Assembly: GCA_963753105.1 (NCBI GenBank)
Contig: CAVWBD010000003.1
Span: 412,714-476,713, forward strand
Reading direction: 5' to 3'
Source: SZUA-36 sp963753105
GTDB lineage: Bacteria > Pseudomonadota > Gammaproteobacteria > Xanthomonadales > SZUA-36
Length of the DNA stretch: 64,000 nt
Positions 9,527 through 19,182 of this stretch are shown here, piece by piece. Every line of letters starts with the position of its first letter. The stretch's first letter is position 1. The notes under the pieces were generated by a model. That model did no database searches, had not been told where the DNA came from, and saw nothing but the letters and a program-made list of their open reading frames with translations. A program made the translations under genes and the position numbers.

Positions 9527-12192
9527 TCGGCTGCCAACTGCCTCAGCACGTAGTTCAAGATACCGCCGTGACGGTAGTACTCCACCTCTTTGGGCGTATC
9601 CAGACGGCTGCGGGCCTGGAACTGCGTTTTGCTGCCGTCGGCGGCAGTGGCCGTTACCGTAAGCTGTTTCGCGGAGCCATCACCCAGGCCTTCGATATCG
9701 AAGCTCTCGGTACCATCCAGACCCAGCGTATCGGCGTTTTCACCATCCATGAAGTTCAGAGGCAACACACCCATGCCGATCAGGTTGGAACGGTGGATAC
9801 GCTCGAAACTTGCCGTGATGACGGCTTTCACACCAAGTAACTGCGTGCCCTTGGCAGCCCAGTCACGTGATGAGCCGGTGCCATATTCGGTACCCGCCAG
9901 CACGATCAGCGGCGTCCCCGCCTGCCGGTAACGCATGGAGGCGTCAAAGATGGTCGTCTGTTCACCACCGGGCTGGAACGTCGTCCAGCCACCCTCGGTT
10001 CCCGGGGCCAGTTGATTACGCAGACGCACGTTGGCAAAGGTGCCACGCATCATCACTTCGTGGTTGCCGCGGCGTGAGCCATAGGAATTGAACTCCGCCT
10101 TCGGTACACCCTTGGACTTCAGGTAATCACCTGCCGGGGAATCCTCGGCGATCGCACCCGCCGGTGAGATGTGGTCGGTGGTAATCGAATCGCCCAAACG
10201 CGCCAGGCAGCGTGCGCCGCGGATATCCGTAACCTCCGGTACATCCATGGTCATACCTTCGAAATAGGGCGGGTTGCGGATGTAGGTTGAGTCCTCCTGC
10301 CAGTCGAACATCTCGCCCACCGGGGAGGCAACCGCCTGCCAGCGTTCATCACCGGTAAACACGCTGCTGTAGCTCTTCTTGAACATGTCAGCCGTGACGT
10401 TTTGTGCAACACACTGCTGTATCTCATGGCTGGTCGGCCAGATATCACGCAGGTACACCGGGTTGCCATCGGGGTCGTTACCGAGCGGTTCCCGCGTAAT
10501 GTCGATGTTCAGGTTACCGGCAATGGCATAGGCCACGACCAACGGCGGTGACGCCAGGTAATTCATCTTGATATTGGCGTGGATGCGACCCTCGAAGTTT
10601 CGATTGCCGGACAGTACCGAGCAGGCCACCAGGTCATTGGCGCGAATGGCATCGCCGATCGGGCCGGGCAGGGGGCCGGAATTACCGATACAGGTGGTGC
10701 AGCCGTAGCCGACCACGTAAAAGCCCATGGCTTCGAGGTCTTCCATCACGCCAGCCGCCACCAGGTAATCGGTCACAACGCGTGAACCCGGGCCCAAGGA
10801 TGTTTTAACCCACGGCTTCGCGGACAATCCCCTGGCTGCGGCGTTGCGGGCCAGCAGGCCCGCACCCAGCATCACGGCGGGGTTGGAGGTATTGGTGCAC
10901 GATGTAATTGCGGCGATGACGACGGCGCCGTCTTCCAGTTCAAACTGCTCGCCGTTGTACTCGACGTCGGCCCGGCCTTCGCCCGTTCGTCCTTCGACAA
11001 ATACCTGCATGTCTCTTTGCCAGGTTGATTTGGCTTCGGTCAACAGGATGCGGTCCTGCGGGCGTTTGGGACCGGCCAGGCTGGGCACCACGGTGGACAT
11101 ATCCAGCACCAGCACGTCCGAATATTGCGCCTCAGGTGAATCGGCGGTATGGAACATACCCTGGGCGCGTGTATAGGCCTCGACCAGCGCTATCTGTTCA
11201 TCAGAACGCCCGGACAGACGCATGTAATTCAGGCTTTCCTCGTCAATCGGGAAAATGCCGCAGGTGGCGCCGTATTCAGGCGCCATGTTGGCCAGCGTGG
11301 CACGGTCAGCCAATGGCAGGCTGCACAAGCCCTCGCCAAAGAACTCGACAAACTTGCCGACCACACCCAGTTCACGCAGCATCTGCACGACCGTCAGTAC
11401 CAGGTCGGTGGCCGTGGCGCCCTCCGGCAGCTTGCCGGTCAGCTTGAAGCCGACCACCTGCGGGATCAGCATGGTAATCGCCTGGCCCAGCATGGCGGCC
11501 TCGGCCTCGATACCGCCGACACCCCAGCCCAGCACGCCGATACCGTTGATCATCGTGGTGTGCGAGTCGGTGCCGACCACCGTGTCGGGGTAGGCCATCA
11601 ATTCGCCGTTACGTTCGGCGCCAAATACCACCCGCGCCAGGTTTTCCAGGTTGACCTGGTGCACAATGCCGGTGTTGGGTGGCACGACGTTGAAATTACT
11701 GAATGCGCTCTTGCCCCACTTGAGGAAGCTATAACGCTCCTGGTTACGTCCAAATTCGATCTCGTTATTCTGCGCCAGGGCATCCGCACTGCCATAACGG
11801 TCCACCTGTACCGAATGGTCAATCACCAGTTCGGCAGGCGACAAGGGATTGATCTGCTCCGGTGTGCCACCCAGCTGTTTCACCGCATCCCGCATTGCAG
11901 CGAGGTCTACAACCGCTGGTACGCCCGTGAAATCCTGTAATACGACTCGTGAAGGTGTAAACGCGATTTCTGTTTCTGGTTTCGCTTTTGGGTTCCAGTT
12001 AGCCAGCGCTTCGATGTCAGCACGGGTGATATCCACGGCATCTTCGTGGCGTAGAAGGTTTTCCAGCAAAATCTTCAGGGAAAACGGCAACCGGGAAATA
12101 TCGAAGTTTTCACCCAGGACGGGTAGGCTGTAATAGTTGTAATTTTTGTCGTTAACGGAAAGTGTACGGCGTACCGAAAAAGAGTCTTGCAT
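9523..12192 (-). CDS. acnA: Aconitate hydratase A
   Basis: Interconverts citrate and isocitrate in the TCA cycle. The 889-residue protein carries the 4Fe-4S cysteines in ITSCTNTSNPAVM and YGCTTCIGNSGPL, and the C-terminal swivel domain with YGTGSSRDWAAKG. I set the start at MQDSFSVRRTL (12192) because TGGAGGCCGGT sits just upstream; the longer upstream frame is atypical of the family. The gene is intact, unlike several neighbours. It probably leads an operon with the HHH and HAD genes. Confidence 0.97.
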   Translation of the reverse strand: MQDSFSVRRTLSVNDKNYNYYSLPVLGENFDISRLPFSLKILLENLLRHEDAVDITRADIEALANWNPKAKPETEIAFTPSRVVLQDFTGVPAVVDLAAMRDAVKQLGGTPEQINPLSPAELVIDHSVQVDRYGSADALAQNNEIEFGRNQERYSFLKWGKSAFSNFNVVPPNTGIVHQVNLENLARVVFGAERNGELMAYPDTVVGTDSHTTMINGIGVLGWGVGGIEAEAAMLGQAITMLIPQVVGFKLTGKLPEGATATDLVLTVVQMLRELGVVGKFVEFFGEGLCSLPLADRATLANMAPEYGATCGIFPIDEESLNYMRLSGRSDEQIALVEAYTRAQGMFHTADSPEAQYSDVLVLDMSTVVPSLAGPKRPQDRILLTEAKSTWQRDMQVFVEGRTGEGRADVEYNGEQFELEDGAVVIAAITSCTNTSNPAVMLGAGLLARNAAARGLSAKPWVKTSLGPGSRVVTDYLVAAGVMEDLEAMGFYVVGYGCTTCIGNSGPLPGPIGDAIRANDLVACSVLSGNRNFEGRIHANIKMNYLASPPLVVAYAIAGNLNIDITREPLGNDPDGNPVYLRDIWPTSHEIQQCVAQNVTADMFKKSYSSVFTGDERWQAVASPVGEMFDWQEDSTYIRNPPYFEGMTMDVPEVTDIRGARCLARLGDSITTDHISPAGAIAEDSPAGDYLKSKGVPKAEFNSYGSRRGNHEVMMRGTFANVRLRNQLAPGTEGGWTTFQPGGEQTTIFDASMRYRQAGTPLIVLAGTEYGTGSSRDWAAKGTQLLGVKAVITASFERIHRSNLIGMGVLPLNFMDGENADTLGLDGTESFDIEGLGDGSAKQLTVTATAADGSKTQFQARSRLDTPKEVEYYRHGGILNYVLRQLAAE

Positions 12193-12321
12193 ACCGGCCT
12201 CCAATGACCATGCTGAAAACACCCTTAAACAGGGCGTTTTGTGATTATTTTTGACAAACTGACCGCGTATTATCACCCAACGAAGGGGGATTCCCCAAGC
12301 ACTAAGGACTAACAAACATTA

Positions 12322-12930
12322 TTAACCCGGCAATAAGGTGCGTGCCTGCTCCAGCATTTTCTTGCGGCCGAACATCAGGCTGAACCGTCCGCCGCCCATC
12401 TGTCTCCACAATACTGCCGAACGCAGCCCCGCAAACAGCAGGGTTCGTATCCAGTTGACAGTGCGGTCCACTTGCAGAAACTGCGGTTTGCCATTAACGA
12501 TTATACGCGGTGACATCGTGCTGATCGTACGGGTATAGAGGTTGGCGATTTTTTCCGCCTGCAGGTCCTTTATCTCGTGTAGCTCGAGACCGTCATCAAT
12601 CGTCGTGATGGATTGTAATTCAGAGCCGATCTCAGACTGCATGGATGATTTGCGACGAAAATTATTCTCAACCTGCATGATGGATACAGCGTAACCCAGG
12701 CTTTCCATGTAGCGGCGCTCACCCTGCAGGATCGAGACCAGTGTTTCAGCGCCCAGGCGCAGACTATTGACGCTGCCGTAAATCTCTTCAACCGTGTCTG
12801 CATCAATGGCCAGCAGACTGTCCAGGCAGGTATCGGCGGCATAACCGGACCAGGTTCCGTGGTTGGCAGCCTGTCGTACCAGTTCCGTAGCCTGGAAAAT
12901 ACCGGCCAATGCCATCGTGCGTTCTTTCAT
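12322..12930 (-). CDS. hflD: HflD, high-frequency lysogenization regulator homologue
   Basis: A 202-residue helical protein that matches HflD (YcfC), known in E. coli for binding phage lambda CII at the membrane. Typical elements are an N-terminal ATELVRQAANHG stretch and the C-terminal VNWIRTLLFAGLRSAVLWRQ. As in E. coli it lies directly behind mnmA, here with a four-base ATGA overlap. A role beyond phage control is unknown in most bacteria. Confidence 0.93.
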   Translation of the reverse strand: MKERTMALAGIFQATELVRQAANHGTWSGYAADTCLDSLLAIDADTVEEIYGSVNSLRLGAETLVSILQGERRYMESLGYAVSIMQVENNFRRKSSMQSEIGSELQSITTIDDGLELHEIKDLQAEKIANLYTRTISTMSPRIIVNGKPQFLQVDRTVNWIRTLLFAGLRSAVLWRQMGGGRFSLMFGRKKMLEQARTLLPG

Positions 12931-14053
12931 TTAAGTTCCATGCTCATCGGTGGTGTGTTCATCGTCTCAATAATACCGCCGCCCAGGCAGACATCACCAT
13001 CGTACAGCACCACGGACTGACCCGGGGTGACTGCACGTTGCGGTCTGTCAAAACGGATTTGCATACGCTGATCATCAATTGTGACGATGCGTATTGCCTG
13101 GTCCTGTTGCCGGTACCTGATCTTGGCGGTCAGTCTACTGCCCTCGGCCGGGGCGTCACCGGATACCCACGCCAACTGGCTGGCAACGAGCGTATCCGAC
13201 AGCAACCAGGGGTGTTCGTGCGCCTGGCCGGCATAGAGCACGTTATTGCTGAGATCCTTGTGCAGCACGTACCAGGGCGCTTCCGGAAAACCCTTGACGC
13301 CGCCGATCCCCAGCCCTTGCCGCTGACCCAGCGTGTGGTACATCAGACCGTTGTGCTGCCCGATGACCTGTTCCTCCGTGGTGCGGATTTCGCCGGGCTG
13401 TGCCGGCAGGAATTCGCCCAGAAAGGCCGTGAAGTTACGCTCCCCGATAAAACAGATCCCGGTGCTGTCCTTCTTATCGAACACGTCAAACCCGGCCTGT
13501 TCTGCCAGTTCACGCACCCGGGATTTTTCCAGTTCACCGACCGGGAACAGGGTCCTGGCCAGTTGTTGGTGACCCACGGCATAGAGGAAGTAACTCTGGT
13601 CCTTGTTGTGGTCCAGTCCCCGCAGCAGGCGGTATTTGCCGTCCTTGCAGTCGCTGCGCACATAGTGGCCGGTGGCGATCTTTTCGGCCCCGAGTTGTCT
13701 CGGCGTGTTCGAGGAAGGTCTTGAACTTGATTTCACGGTTACACAGGATATCGGGATTGGGTGTTCTTCCTGCGCGGTATTCAGTCCAGGAACTCCTCGA
13801 ATACATTTTCCCAGTACTCGGCGGCAAAATTGCGTGCGTGCAACTCGATGCCCAGGATTTTGGCAACCGCCCGGGCGTCCGCCGCGTCTTCCGCCGCGCA
13901 ACACTCACCAAAACGGTCGTCCTCTTCCCAGTTCTTCATGAACATGCCGGCAATATCATGACCCTGCTGACGCAACAGCAGGGCGGAGACGGATGAGTCC
14001 ACGCCACCCGACATCGCCACCATGATTTTTCCCGGCACTTTTTCCATGAACAT
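12927..14053 (-). CDS. mnmA: tRNA-specific 2-thiouridylase MnmA, two frameshifts
   Basis: Thiolates U34 of tRNA Lys, Glu and Gln. The N-terminal PP-loop (MVAMSGGVDSSVSALLL) and both catalytic cysteines are visible: NPDILCNREIKF and DSTGICFIGERNF. The frame shifts at about 13785-13790 (FEEFL continues as EYRAGRTPNPD when one base is removed) and at 13698 (HAE then QLGAEKIATGHYV). Corrected length is about 374 residues, normal for MnmA. Because the gene is nearly universal and otherwise well conserved, the shifts are probably sequence errors. The start is 14053 or the ATG two codons inside; no strong Shine-Dalgarno is seen. Confidence 0.93.
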
Positions 14054-14132
14054 ATAAGTGGGGTCAAAATGTTGAACGTCAATTGTAAATTGTCCGGTCT
14101 ACATAGACGCTCGAATGTAATAAAATGGGTGT

Positions 14133-14453
14133 ATGAGTAATGAATTTGAATCACAACACGACCGCGGCATTGCGCTTGAGGAGGCCCGTCCAGAGGTCAA
14201 GCCGCCGCCGATGTACAAGGTCGTGTTGCTGAACGACGATTTCACACCGATGGACTTCGTGGTCGAGGTGCTGCAGACATTCTTTGCACTGGGGTACGAC
14301 CGCGCCACGCAGATCATGCTGCACGTGCACACCAAGGGCAAAGGCGTGTGTGGCGTTTTCACCTTCGAAATCGCTGAAACCAAGGTGGCCCAGGTCAACG
14401 AGTATTCGCGCCGCAACGAGCACCCGCTCAAGTGCACCATGGAGAAGGCCTGA
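14133..14453 (+). CDS. clpS: ClpS adaptor for ClpAP
   Basis: A 106-residue adaptor that hands N-degron substrates to ClpA. The core is diagnostic: MYKVVLLNDDFTPMDFVVEV (residues about 27-46), then HTKGKGVCGVFTFEIAETKV and HPLKCTMEKA at the end. It is followed by clpA after 48 bases, the usual order, and diverges from mnmA across about 80 bases that must contain both promoters. Confidence 0.96.
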   Translation: MSNEFESQHDRGIALEEARPEVKPPPMYKVVLLNDDFTPMDFVVEVLQTFFALGYDRATQIMLHVHTKGKGVCGVFTFEIAETKVAQVNEYSRRNEHPLKCTMEKA

Positions 14454-14501
14454 AACACGGCCACAATGGGCCGGGCAGGTCCACGTAACACGGGATAACA
14501 C

Positions 14502-16795
14502 ATGTTCAGTAAAGAACTGGAAGTAACGATCAGCCAGGCCTACCAGGAGGCGCGCACCGCCAGGCATGAGTTCCTGACGGTCGAGCACCTGTTGCTGGCC
14601 CTGCTGGACAACAGTTCCGCGCTGTCCGTGCTGAGCGCCTGTGGCGCCGACATCAACGAGCTCGAGGCCGAACTACGCAAGGCGCTGCACGACACCGTGC
14701 CGGTGCTGGAAGACGATGACAGCCGCGACACGCAACCAACCATCGGTTTCCAGCGCGTTCTGCAGCGGGCCCTGTACCACGTGCAATCGGCCGGCAAGCA
14801 GGAAGTGATCGGCTCCAACGTGCTGGTCGCGCATTTTCAGCGAGAAGGATTCCTACGCCGTTTACCTGCTGAGCAAATTTGGCGTCACCCGCCTGGACGT
14901 GGTGGATTACATCTCGCACGGTATCGCCGCGCCGCAACAGCGACGACGAGCGGCACACCGGAAGCCACCGAAGCCCTGGAAGAGGGCGCAGAAAGTCGCA
15001 GCAGCGCGCTGGACAATTTCACCACCAACCTGAACGCACGCGCGCCGGGAAGGCAAGATCGACCCGCTGATCGGCCGTGACAAGGAAGTGGAGCGCACCA
15101 TCCAGGTGTTGTGCCGCCGGCGCAAGAACAACCCCTTGCTGGTCGGGGAGGCCGGGGTCGGAAAAACCGCCATGGCCGAAGGTCTGGCCTTGCGAATTAC
15201 CGAGGGCGACGTGCCTGAAGTCCTGGCCGACGCGACCATGTACTCGCTGGACCTGGGCGCGCTGCTGGCCGGCACCAAGTACCGGGGCGATTTTGAGAAA
15301 CGCCTCAAGGCAGTGCTGGCCGAACTGCACCAGATCGAGGGTGCGGTTTTGTTCATTGATGAAATACACACCATCATCGGCGCGGGCGCGGCTTCCGGTG
15401 GTGTCATGGATGCGTCCAACCTGATCAAGCCGGTGCTGGCCTCGGGTGAATTACGTTGTATCGGCTCGACCACCTACCAGGAATTCCGCGGTGTGTTCGA
15501 GAAAGACCGCGCACTGGCCCGGCGTTTCCAGAAAATCGACATCGTCGAGCCCACCGTTGCGGAGACCATCGAGATACTGCGTGGTTTGAAATCGCGTTTT
15601 GAAGAACACCACGATGTGGAATACACCGATGCGGCTTTGCGTTCCGCCGCGGAACTGTCGGCACGGCATATCAATGACCGTCACCTGCCGGATAAGGCGA
15701 TTGACGTTATCGACGAGGCCGGAGCACGCCAGCGCATGCTGCCGGATGACGAGCGCAAGAAACTGCTCGATGAACACGATATCGAAGCGGTCATCGCCCA
15801 CATGGCGCGCATCCCGCCCAAGCAGGTGTCACGTTCGGACCGCGATGCGCTGCGTACCCTGGAGCGCGACCTGAAGCTGACCGTGTTCGGGCAGGACGAG
15901 GCCATCGATGCGCTGGCCGCCGCGATCAAGATGGCCCGTTCGGGCCTGGGCGAGGAAGACAAGCCAATCGGCTCCTTCCTGTTTGCCGGACCCACCGGTG
16001 TTGGTAAAACCGAGGTCAGCCGCCAACTGGCCATGATCATGGGTATCGAGCTGATCCGTTTCGACATGTCGGAATACATGGAAGCGCACTCGGTATCGCG
16101 CCTGGTCGGTGCGCCCCCGGGATACGTCGGCTTTGACCAGGGCGGGCTTGTTGACCGAGGCGGTCACCCGTAACCCGCACGCGGTATTGCTGCTGGACGA
16201 AATCGAAAAGGCCCACCCGGACGTGTACAACATCCTGTTGCAGATCATGGACCACGGCACACTGACCGATACCAACGGCCGCGAGGCCGATTTCCGCAAC
16301 GTGGTGCTGGTGATGACCACCAACGCCGGGGCCCGGCAAAGTTCCCGCCGCTCGATCGGTTTTACCGAGCAGGAACATGTTTCTGATTCATCCGAGGCCA
16401 TCCGGCGCACCTTCACACCGGAATTCCGCAACCGCCTGGATGCCATCATCCACTTCCGCGCACTGGATTTCAGCATCGTGCTGATGATCGTGGACAAGTT
16501 CATCCTCGAGCTGGAAGCACAGCTGGCCCTGAAAGACGTCAGTATCTCGGTCTCCGGCCCGGCGAGGGAATGGCTGGCAGAGCAGGGCTTTGACCCGGAA
16601 ATGGGCGCACGGCCGATGCAACGCGTGATCCAGAACAAGATCAAGCGCCCGTTGGCGGACGACCTGTTATTCGGCGTGTTGGCCGAAGGCGGAGAGGTGG
16701 ATATTTCGCTGTCGAAGAAGGGCGGTGGCGAACTGAAAATCCGCACCAGGAAAAAGCAGGAACAGCAGAAAGCACTGCCGGCGTCAGCGGACTAA
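14502..16795 (+). CDS. clpA: ATP-dependent Clp protease ATP-binding subunit ClpA, at least four frameshifts
   Basis: AAA+ unfoldase of ClpAP. It contains the Clp-N repeat (MFSKELEVTISQAYQEAR), first Walker A VGEAGVGKTAMAEG, Walker B AVLFIDEIHTIIGAGAA, second Walker A FAGPTGVGKTEV and C-terminal D2-small region MGARPMQRVIQ. The reading frame changes near 14831 (one extra C), between about 14925 and 14955 (net two extra or one missing), near 15045 (one extra C) and near 16147 (one extra T). With these repaired every domain is present at about 763 residues, the family length. Simple base errors are more likely than a dead gene. Confidence 0.93.
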
Positions 16796-16807
16796 AGTAG
16801 CTCTGCG

Positions 16808-16918
16808 GGAAGCTCAAGCCCATGCGTGATTGAACAAACCAGGGCCGGGATAGGAACAGGTTCTGGCCCGAACTATACTGATTGGGCCGTGCAGTTGGAA
16901 CCTGTTCCGGCCGCTGCA
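16808..16918. repeat. Intergenic repeat, form A (with inverted-repeat insert)
   Basis: Begins GGGAAGCTCAAGCC, continues GTGATTGAACAA and GGATAGGAACAG, and ends with TCCGGCCGCTGCAAT. A similar but shorter sequence is at 18856-18932. The centre holds an 11-base inverted repeat, GGAACAGGTTC (16853-16863) and GAACCTGTTCC (16898-16908), missing from the other copy. It lies between the convergent clpA and infA genes. Confidence 0.6.
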
Positions 16919-16928
16919 ATAGGCGGGC

Positions 16929-17147
16929 TTATTTCATGCGGTAGGTGATACGTCCCTTGGAAAGATCATACGGGGTCAATTCGACTTTGACCATGTCGCC
17001 GGTCAGGATGCGGATGTAATGCTTGCGCATCCGGCCCGAGATGTGCGCGGTGACAACGTGCCCGTTTTCCAACTCTACTTTAAACAACGTATTCGGCAAG
17101 GTTTCAAGCACCTTGCCTTCCATTTCAATGACGTCTTCTTTTGCCAT
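16929..17147 (-). CDS. infA: Translation initiation factor IF-1
   Basis: A complete 72-residue IF-1 (MAKEDVIEMEGKVLETLP ... GRITYRMK), an S1/OB-fold protein that binds the 30S A site. The start at MAKED is fixed by the family; the open frame extends upstream without homology. It is convergent with clpA, as in many Gammaproteobacteria. Confidence 0.98.
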   Translation of the reverse strand: MAKEDVIEMEGKVLETLPNTLFKVELENGHVVTAHISGRMRKHYIRILTGDMVKVELTPYDLSKGRITYRMK

Positions 17148-17224
17148 AAGTCCCATGCCTTGTTGAGGAGGCGCTATTGTGCCACCCGGGGGCTGACTTC
17201 GAAAGGGTTTTGGGTAAAATATCA

Positions 17225-17252
17225 TTGACACAAGCAGTTATATCGCTAAAAT
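17225..17252 (+). promoter_or_regulatory. Promoter of the tRNA-Gly gene
   Basis: Consensus -35 TTGACA at 17225-17230, 16-base spacer, and TAAAAT at 17247-17252. The predicted start is about 12 bases before the mature tRNA at 17271. Confidence 0.7.
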
Positions 17253-17270
17253 ACGCCACCTACGCGAAAT

Positions 17271-17346
17271 GCGGGTGTAGCTCAGTTGGTAGAGCGGTAC
17301 CTTGCCAAGGTACAGGTCGACGGTTCAAGCCCGTTCACCCGCTCCA
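17271..17346 (+). tRNA. tRNA-Gly (GCC)
   Basis: A 76-base cloverleaf with encoded CCA. Acceptor stem GCGGGTG pairs with CACCCGC, the D loop holds AGCTCAGTTGGTAGAGC, the anticodon GCC is at 17304-17306 in the loop CTTGCCAAG, and the T arm contains GGTTCAAGCCC. Confidence 0.97.
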
Positions 17347-17357
17347 AATTATCGAGG

Positions 17358-17387
17358 GGCAGCATTGAAAAATGCTGCCTTTTTTTT
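17358..17387 (+). terminator. Rho-independent terminator after tRNA-Gly
   Basis: Perfect 8-base stem GGCAGCAT/ATGCTGCC with a six-base loop followed by eight T residues. Confidence 0.92.
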
Positions 17388-17468
17388 GCTCCTAACACAT
17401 TGAAAACAGAAGTCGCGAGCTCGAAGCCCATCTCCCGTTCGCATTTCGTAATCAACGCATAAGCCCGA

Positions 17469-17663
17469 TCACGCTGTTGGAGCTTGCCGGTTCTGCGTTC
17501 GGTACTGCTGCTCCCAATGCATGACTTGTGTGAATAAACCTGTATTGGGCATTTGTGTGATGTCAGCGACAGGTTTGTATCCACGTTCAATCAACATGGC
17601 AGCTATTGCGACAACCTGCTCAACACTTGACCGTTCAATTACTTTGAAGTGTTCCTTGTTCAT
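17469..17663 (-). CDS. Small protein of unknown function (64 aa)
   Basis: Starts MNKEHFKVIERSS and contains a helical segment VEQVVAIAAMLIERGYKPVA. A plausible Shine-Dalgarno (CGGAG, 6 bases before the ATG at 17663) supports translation. No signal peptide, membrane helix or known domain is evident. It stands alone between the tRNA-Gly terminator and the GNAT gene. It could be a conserved small protein or chance; the ribosome site is the main reason to keep it. Confidence 0.5.
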   Translation of the reverse strand: MNKEHFKVIERSSVEQVVAIAAMLIERGYKPVADITQMPNTGLFTQVMHWEQQYRTQNRQAPTA

Positions 17664-17886
17664 GACAATCTCCGATTCATTTCAGTATCTTTCCTTCGTT
17701 GACTGACGCAGGAATTGTATGAACAGCGATGCGGGATTGCTTGACCGGGGTGGACAAGCAGTTGACATAAGGAAGCCTGATTCGCATAAGGGCGGTCAGT
17801 CCAGCTGGGAGAGCGCCGCAGTCACTTTGCAGAGTTCACTGCGGGTCCCGTTCTCCTCAGGTGTTCTCTTGGAGAGAGCAACGAGT

Positions 17887-18399
17887 TCACTTGATATTCG
17901 CGTACATGACCTGGTCACGCACCACGCCGTCCTTGATGACAGCGTTTCGCAGCACGCCTTCCCTGGAATAACCGGCCTTTACCAGCACACGCTCTGAAGC
18001 CACATTGCCGGCAAAAGGTGTTGCAAAAATCCGCTTGAGCCGAAACCGTTCGAAGGCGTATTCAGTAAGGCTGCGTACGGCATCCGAAGCTATCCCCCGG
18101 CCCCAGAACGGCTCAGCCAGCCAATAGCCAAGCTCGGCACTGTGACGGCTGACATCTTCACCGAGGATCAGGCCAATCCCACCAATGGGCTCATTGGCAG
18201 ACGCGATTGCAAACGAGCGTTCCGGTTCTTCCTGCGCGGCATGGGAAACCCACCAGCGGGCGTCTTCCAACGTGTAGGGGTGCGGGAACAGGTCACGCAG
18301 GTTGAGCCATATCTTGCGGTTGTCTGCGTGGCGCTGAAGAGACTCGGCGTCAGCCTCGCACCAACTACGTACCTGGTAGTGTCCAAAAGAAAGCTTCAT
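17887..18399 (-). CDS. GNAT-family N-acetyltransferase (RimJ/RimL-like)
   Basis: A 170-residue acetyltransferase of the type that modifies N-terminal amines or amino-sugar/antibiotic substrates. Visible are the acetyl-CoA motif region (AELGYWLAEPFWGRGIASDA, residues about 87-106) and the C-terminal strand/helix with NVASERVLVKAGYSREGVLR typical of RimJ/RimL relatives. It is a single gene flanked on its promoter side by a hairpin repeat at 18450-18505. Substrate unknown. Confidence 0.9.
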   Translation of the reverse strand: MKLSFGHYQVRSWCEADAESLQRHADNRKIWLNLRDLFPHPYTLEDARWWVSHAAQEEPERSFAIASANEPIGGIGLILGEDVSRHSAELGYWLAEPFWGRGIASDAVRSLTEYAFERFRLKRIFATPFAGNVASERVLVKAGYSREGVLRNAVIKDGVVRDQVMYANIK

Positions 18400-18449
18400 T
18401 CACCAGTATCCAGTGGTATCTCGATCAACTTCATTCTAAATGCACTGAA

Positions 18450-18505
18450 AGGGGCAGGGTACATATTTTGGGCCGTGGTGGCCCGGTAAAATGTATCTGC
18501 CCCCT
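18450..18505. repeat. Palindromic hairpin repeat (ggggcag family)
   Basis: Imperfect hairpin, left arm about 18451-18469 (GGGGCAGGGTACATATTTT), right arm about 18488-18504 (AAAATGTATCTGCCCCC), with a GGGCC/GGCCC pair in the loop. It resembles the element at 25600-25665 and lies upstream of the GNAT gene. Confidence 0.6.
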
Positions 18506-18544
18506 TCGAGGTGACAAATTGTATTCAAGCAGTGAACCCAGTGC

Positions 18545-18574
18545 GTGACAATGTGTCACAACGAATAGTAGAAT
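18545..18574 (+). promoter_or_regulatory. Candidate promoter of the tRNA-Cys gene
   Basis: GTGACA at 18545-18550, 18-base spacer, and TAGAAT at 18569-18574; the mature tRNA begins 40 bases downstream. The -35 is part of a short palindrome GTGACA-ATG-TGTCAC. Confidence 0.5.
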
Positions 18575-18613
18575 AGCGCGCTCGCGGGTACACGCCCGTA
18601 AGCTCTTCCCCGA

Positions 18614-18687
18614 GGCCAGGTGGCAGAGTGGTTATGCAGCGGCCTGCAAAGCCGTCAACGCCGGTTCGATTCCGACCCTGGCCTCCA
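18614..18687 (+). tRNA. tRNA-Cys (GCA)
   Basis: A 74-base cloverleaf with encoded CCA. Acceptor stem GGCCAGG pairs with CCTGGCC; anticodon arm GCGGC-CTGCAAA-GCCGT carries GCA at 18646-18648; T arm CCGGTTCGATTCCG. Confidence 0.96.
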
Positions 18688-18717
18688 CTTAATTGGGCCC
18701 TTGGCCCATTAAGTGGA
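18685..18717 (+). terminator. Hairpin directly after tRNA-Cys
   Basis: Inverted repeat CCACTTAAT-TGGGCC and GGCCCA-TTAAGTGG with a short loop, overlapping the tRNA 3' end. There is no T tract after it, so termination is only possible; 3'-end processing is the alternative. Confidence 0.45.
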
Positions 18718-19182
18718 ACAAGCGATGGAACGCCAGCAAACTATTTCCTTAACTTTATTTGATGCAGTGCGACGGTTTTTCCGTGGCGGTTTGTTTTATC
18801 GCAGTGCGACTGGGCACAGGGCTGGACTGAGACCCATAGCCGTGGCTACGGGTCGAGGGAAGCTCAAGTCCGGTCGTGCGTGAACAAGCCAGTGTCGTGA
18901 TAGGACAGAGTCCGGCTGGTGCAATATGCAGGCTCAGGGCGCACTGCGTGCGACCGAAATCTGATCCCGTCGGACTTGTCCGACCCTGATCACCCTGCAA
19001 GCGCACTGCGTACAAGTAGACGTTGACCGCAGAAAGGCGTAAATTAAGTGTGCGTTTTTAAACGCTATTGCGTCGCCAGATTATTCATATAAGCCTGCAA
19101 ATAAAAATCCAATAACCTTCCGATCCGATAGCGGCACTGGCGCTTTGTCCGCGCTGTAACTGTTGTTCAAAGGAGGTGGAGC
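18718..19182. other. Non-coding region with a repeat copy
   Basis: No credible gene. At 18856-18932 it carries a short form of the repeat at 16808-16918 (GGGAAGCTCAAGTCC, then GTGATAGGACAG, GTCCGGCTGGTGCAAT) without the central inverted repeat. Short inverted sequences such as CGGACTTGTCCG near 18970 are also present. The last 100 bases become AT-richer, fitting a promoter for the secreted protein at 19183. Confidence 0.55.

Noticed and set aside
12193..12315. Longer N-terminus for aconitase
   Set aside because: No homology upstream of MQDSFSV, and a good ribosome site is present for the shorter start.
17719..17997. 92-residue plus-strand frame
   Set aside because: Half of it is antisense to the GNAT gene and it lacks a good ribosome site.
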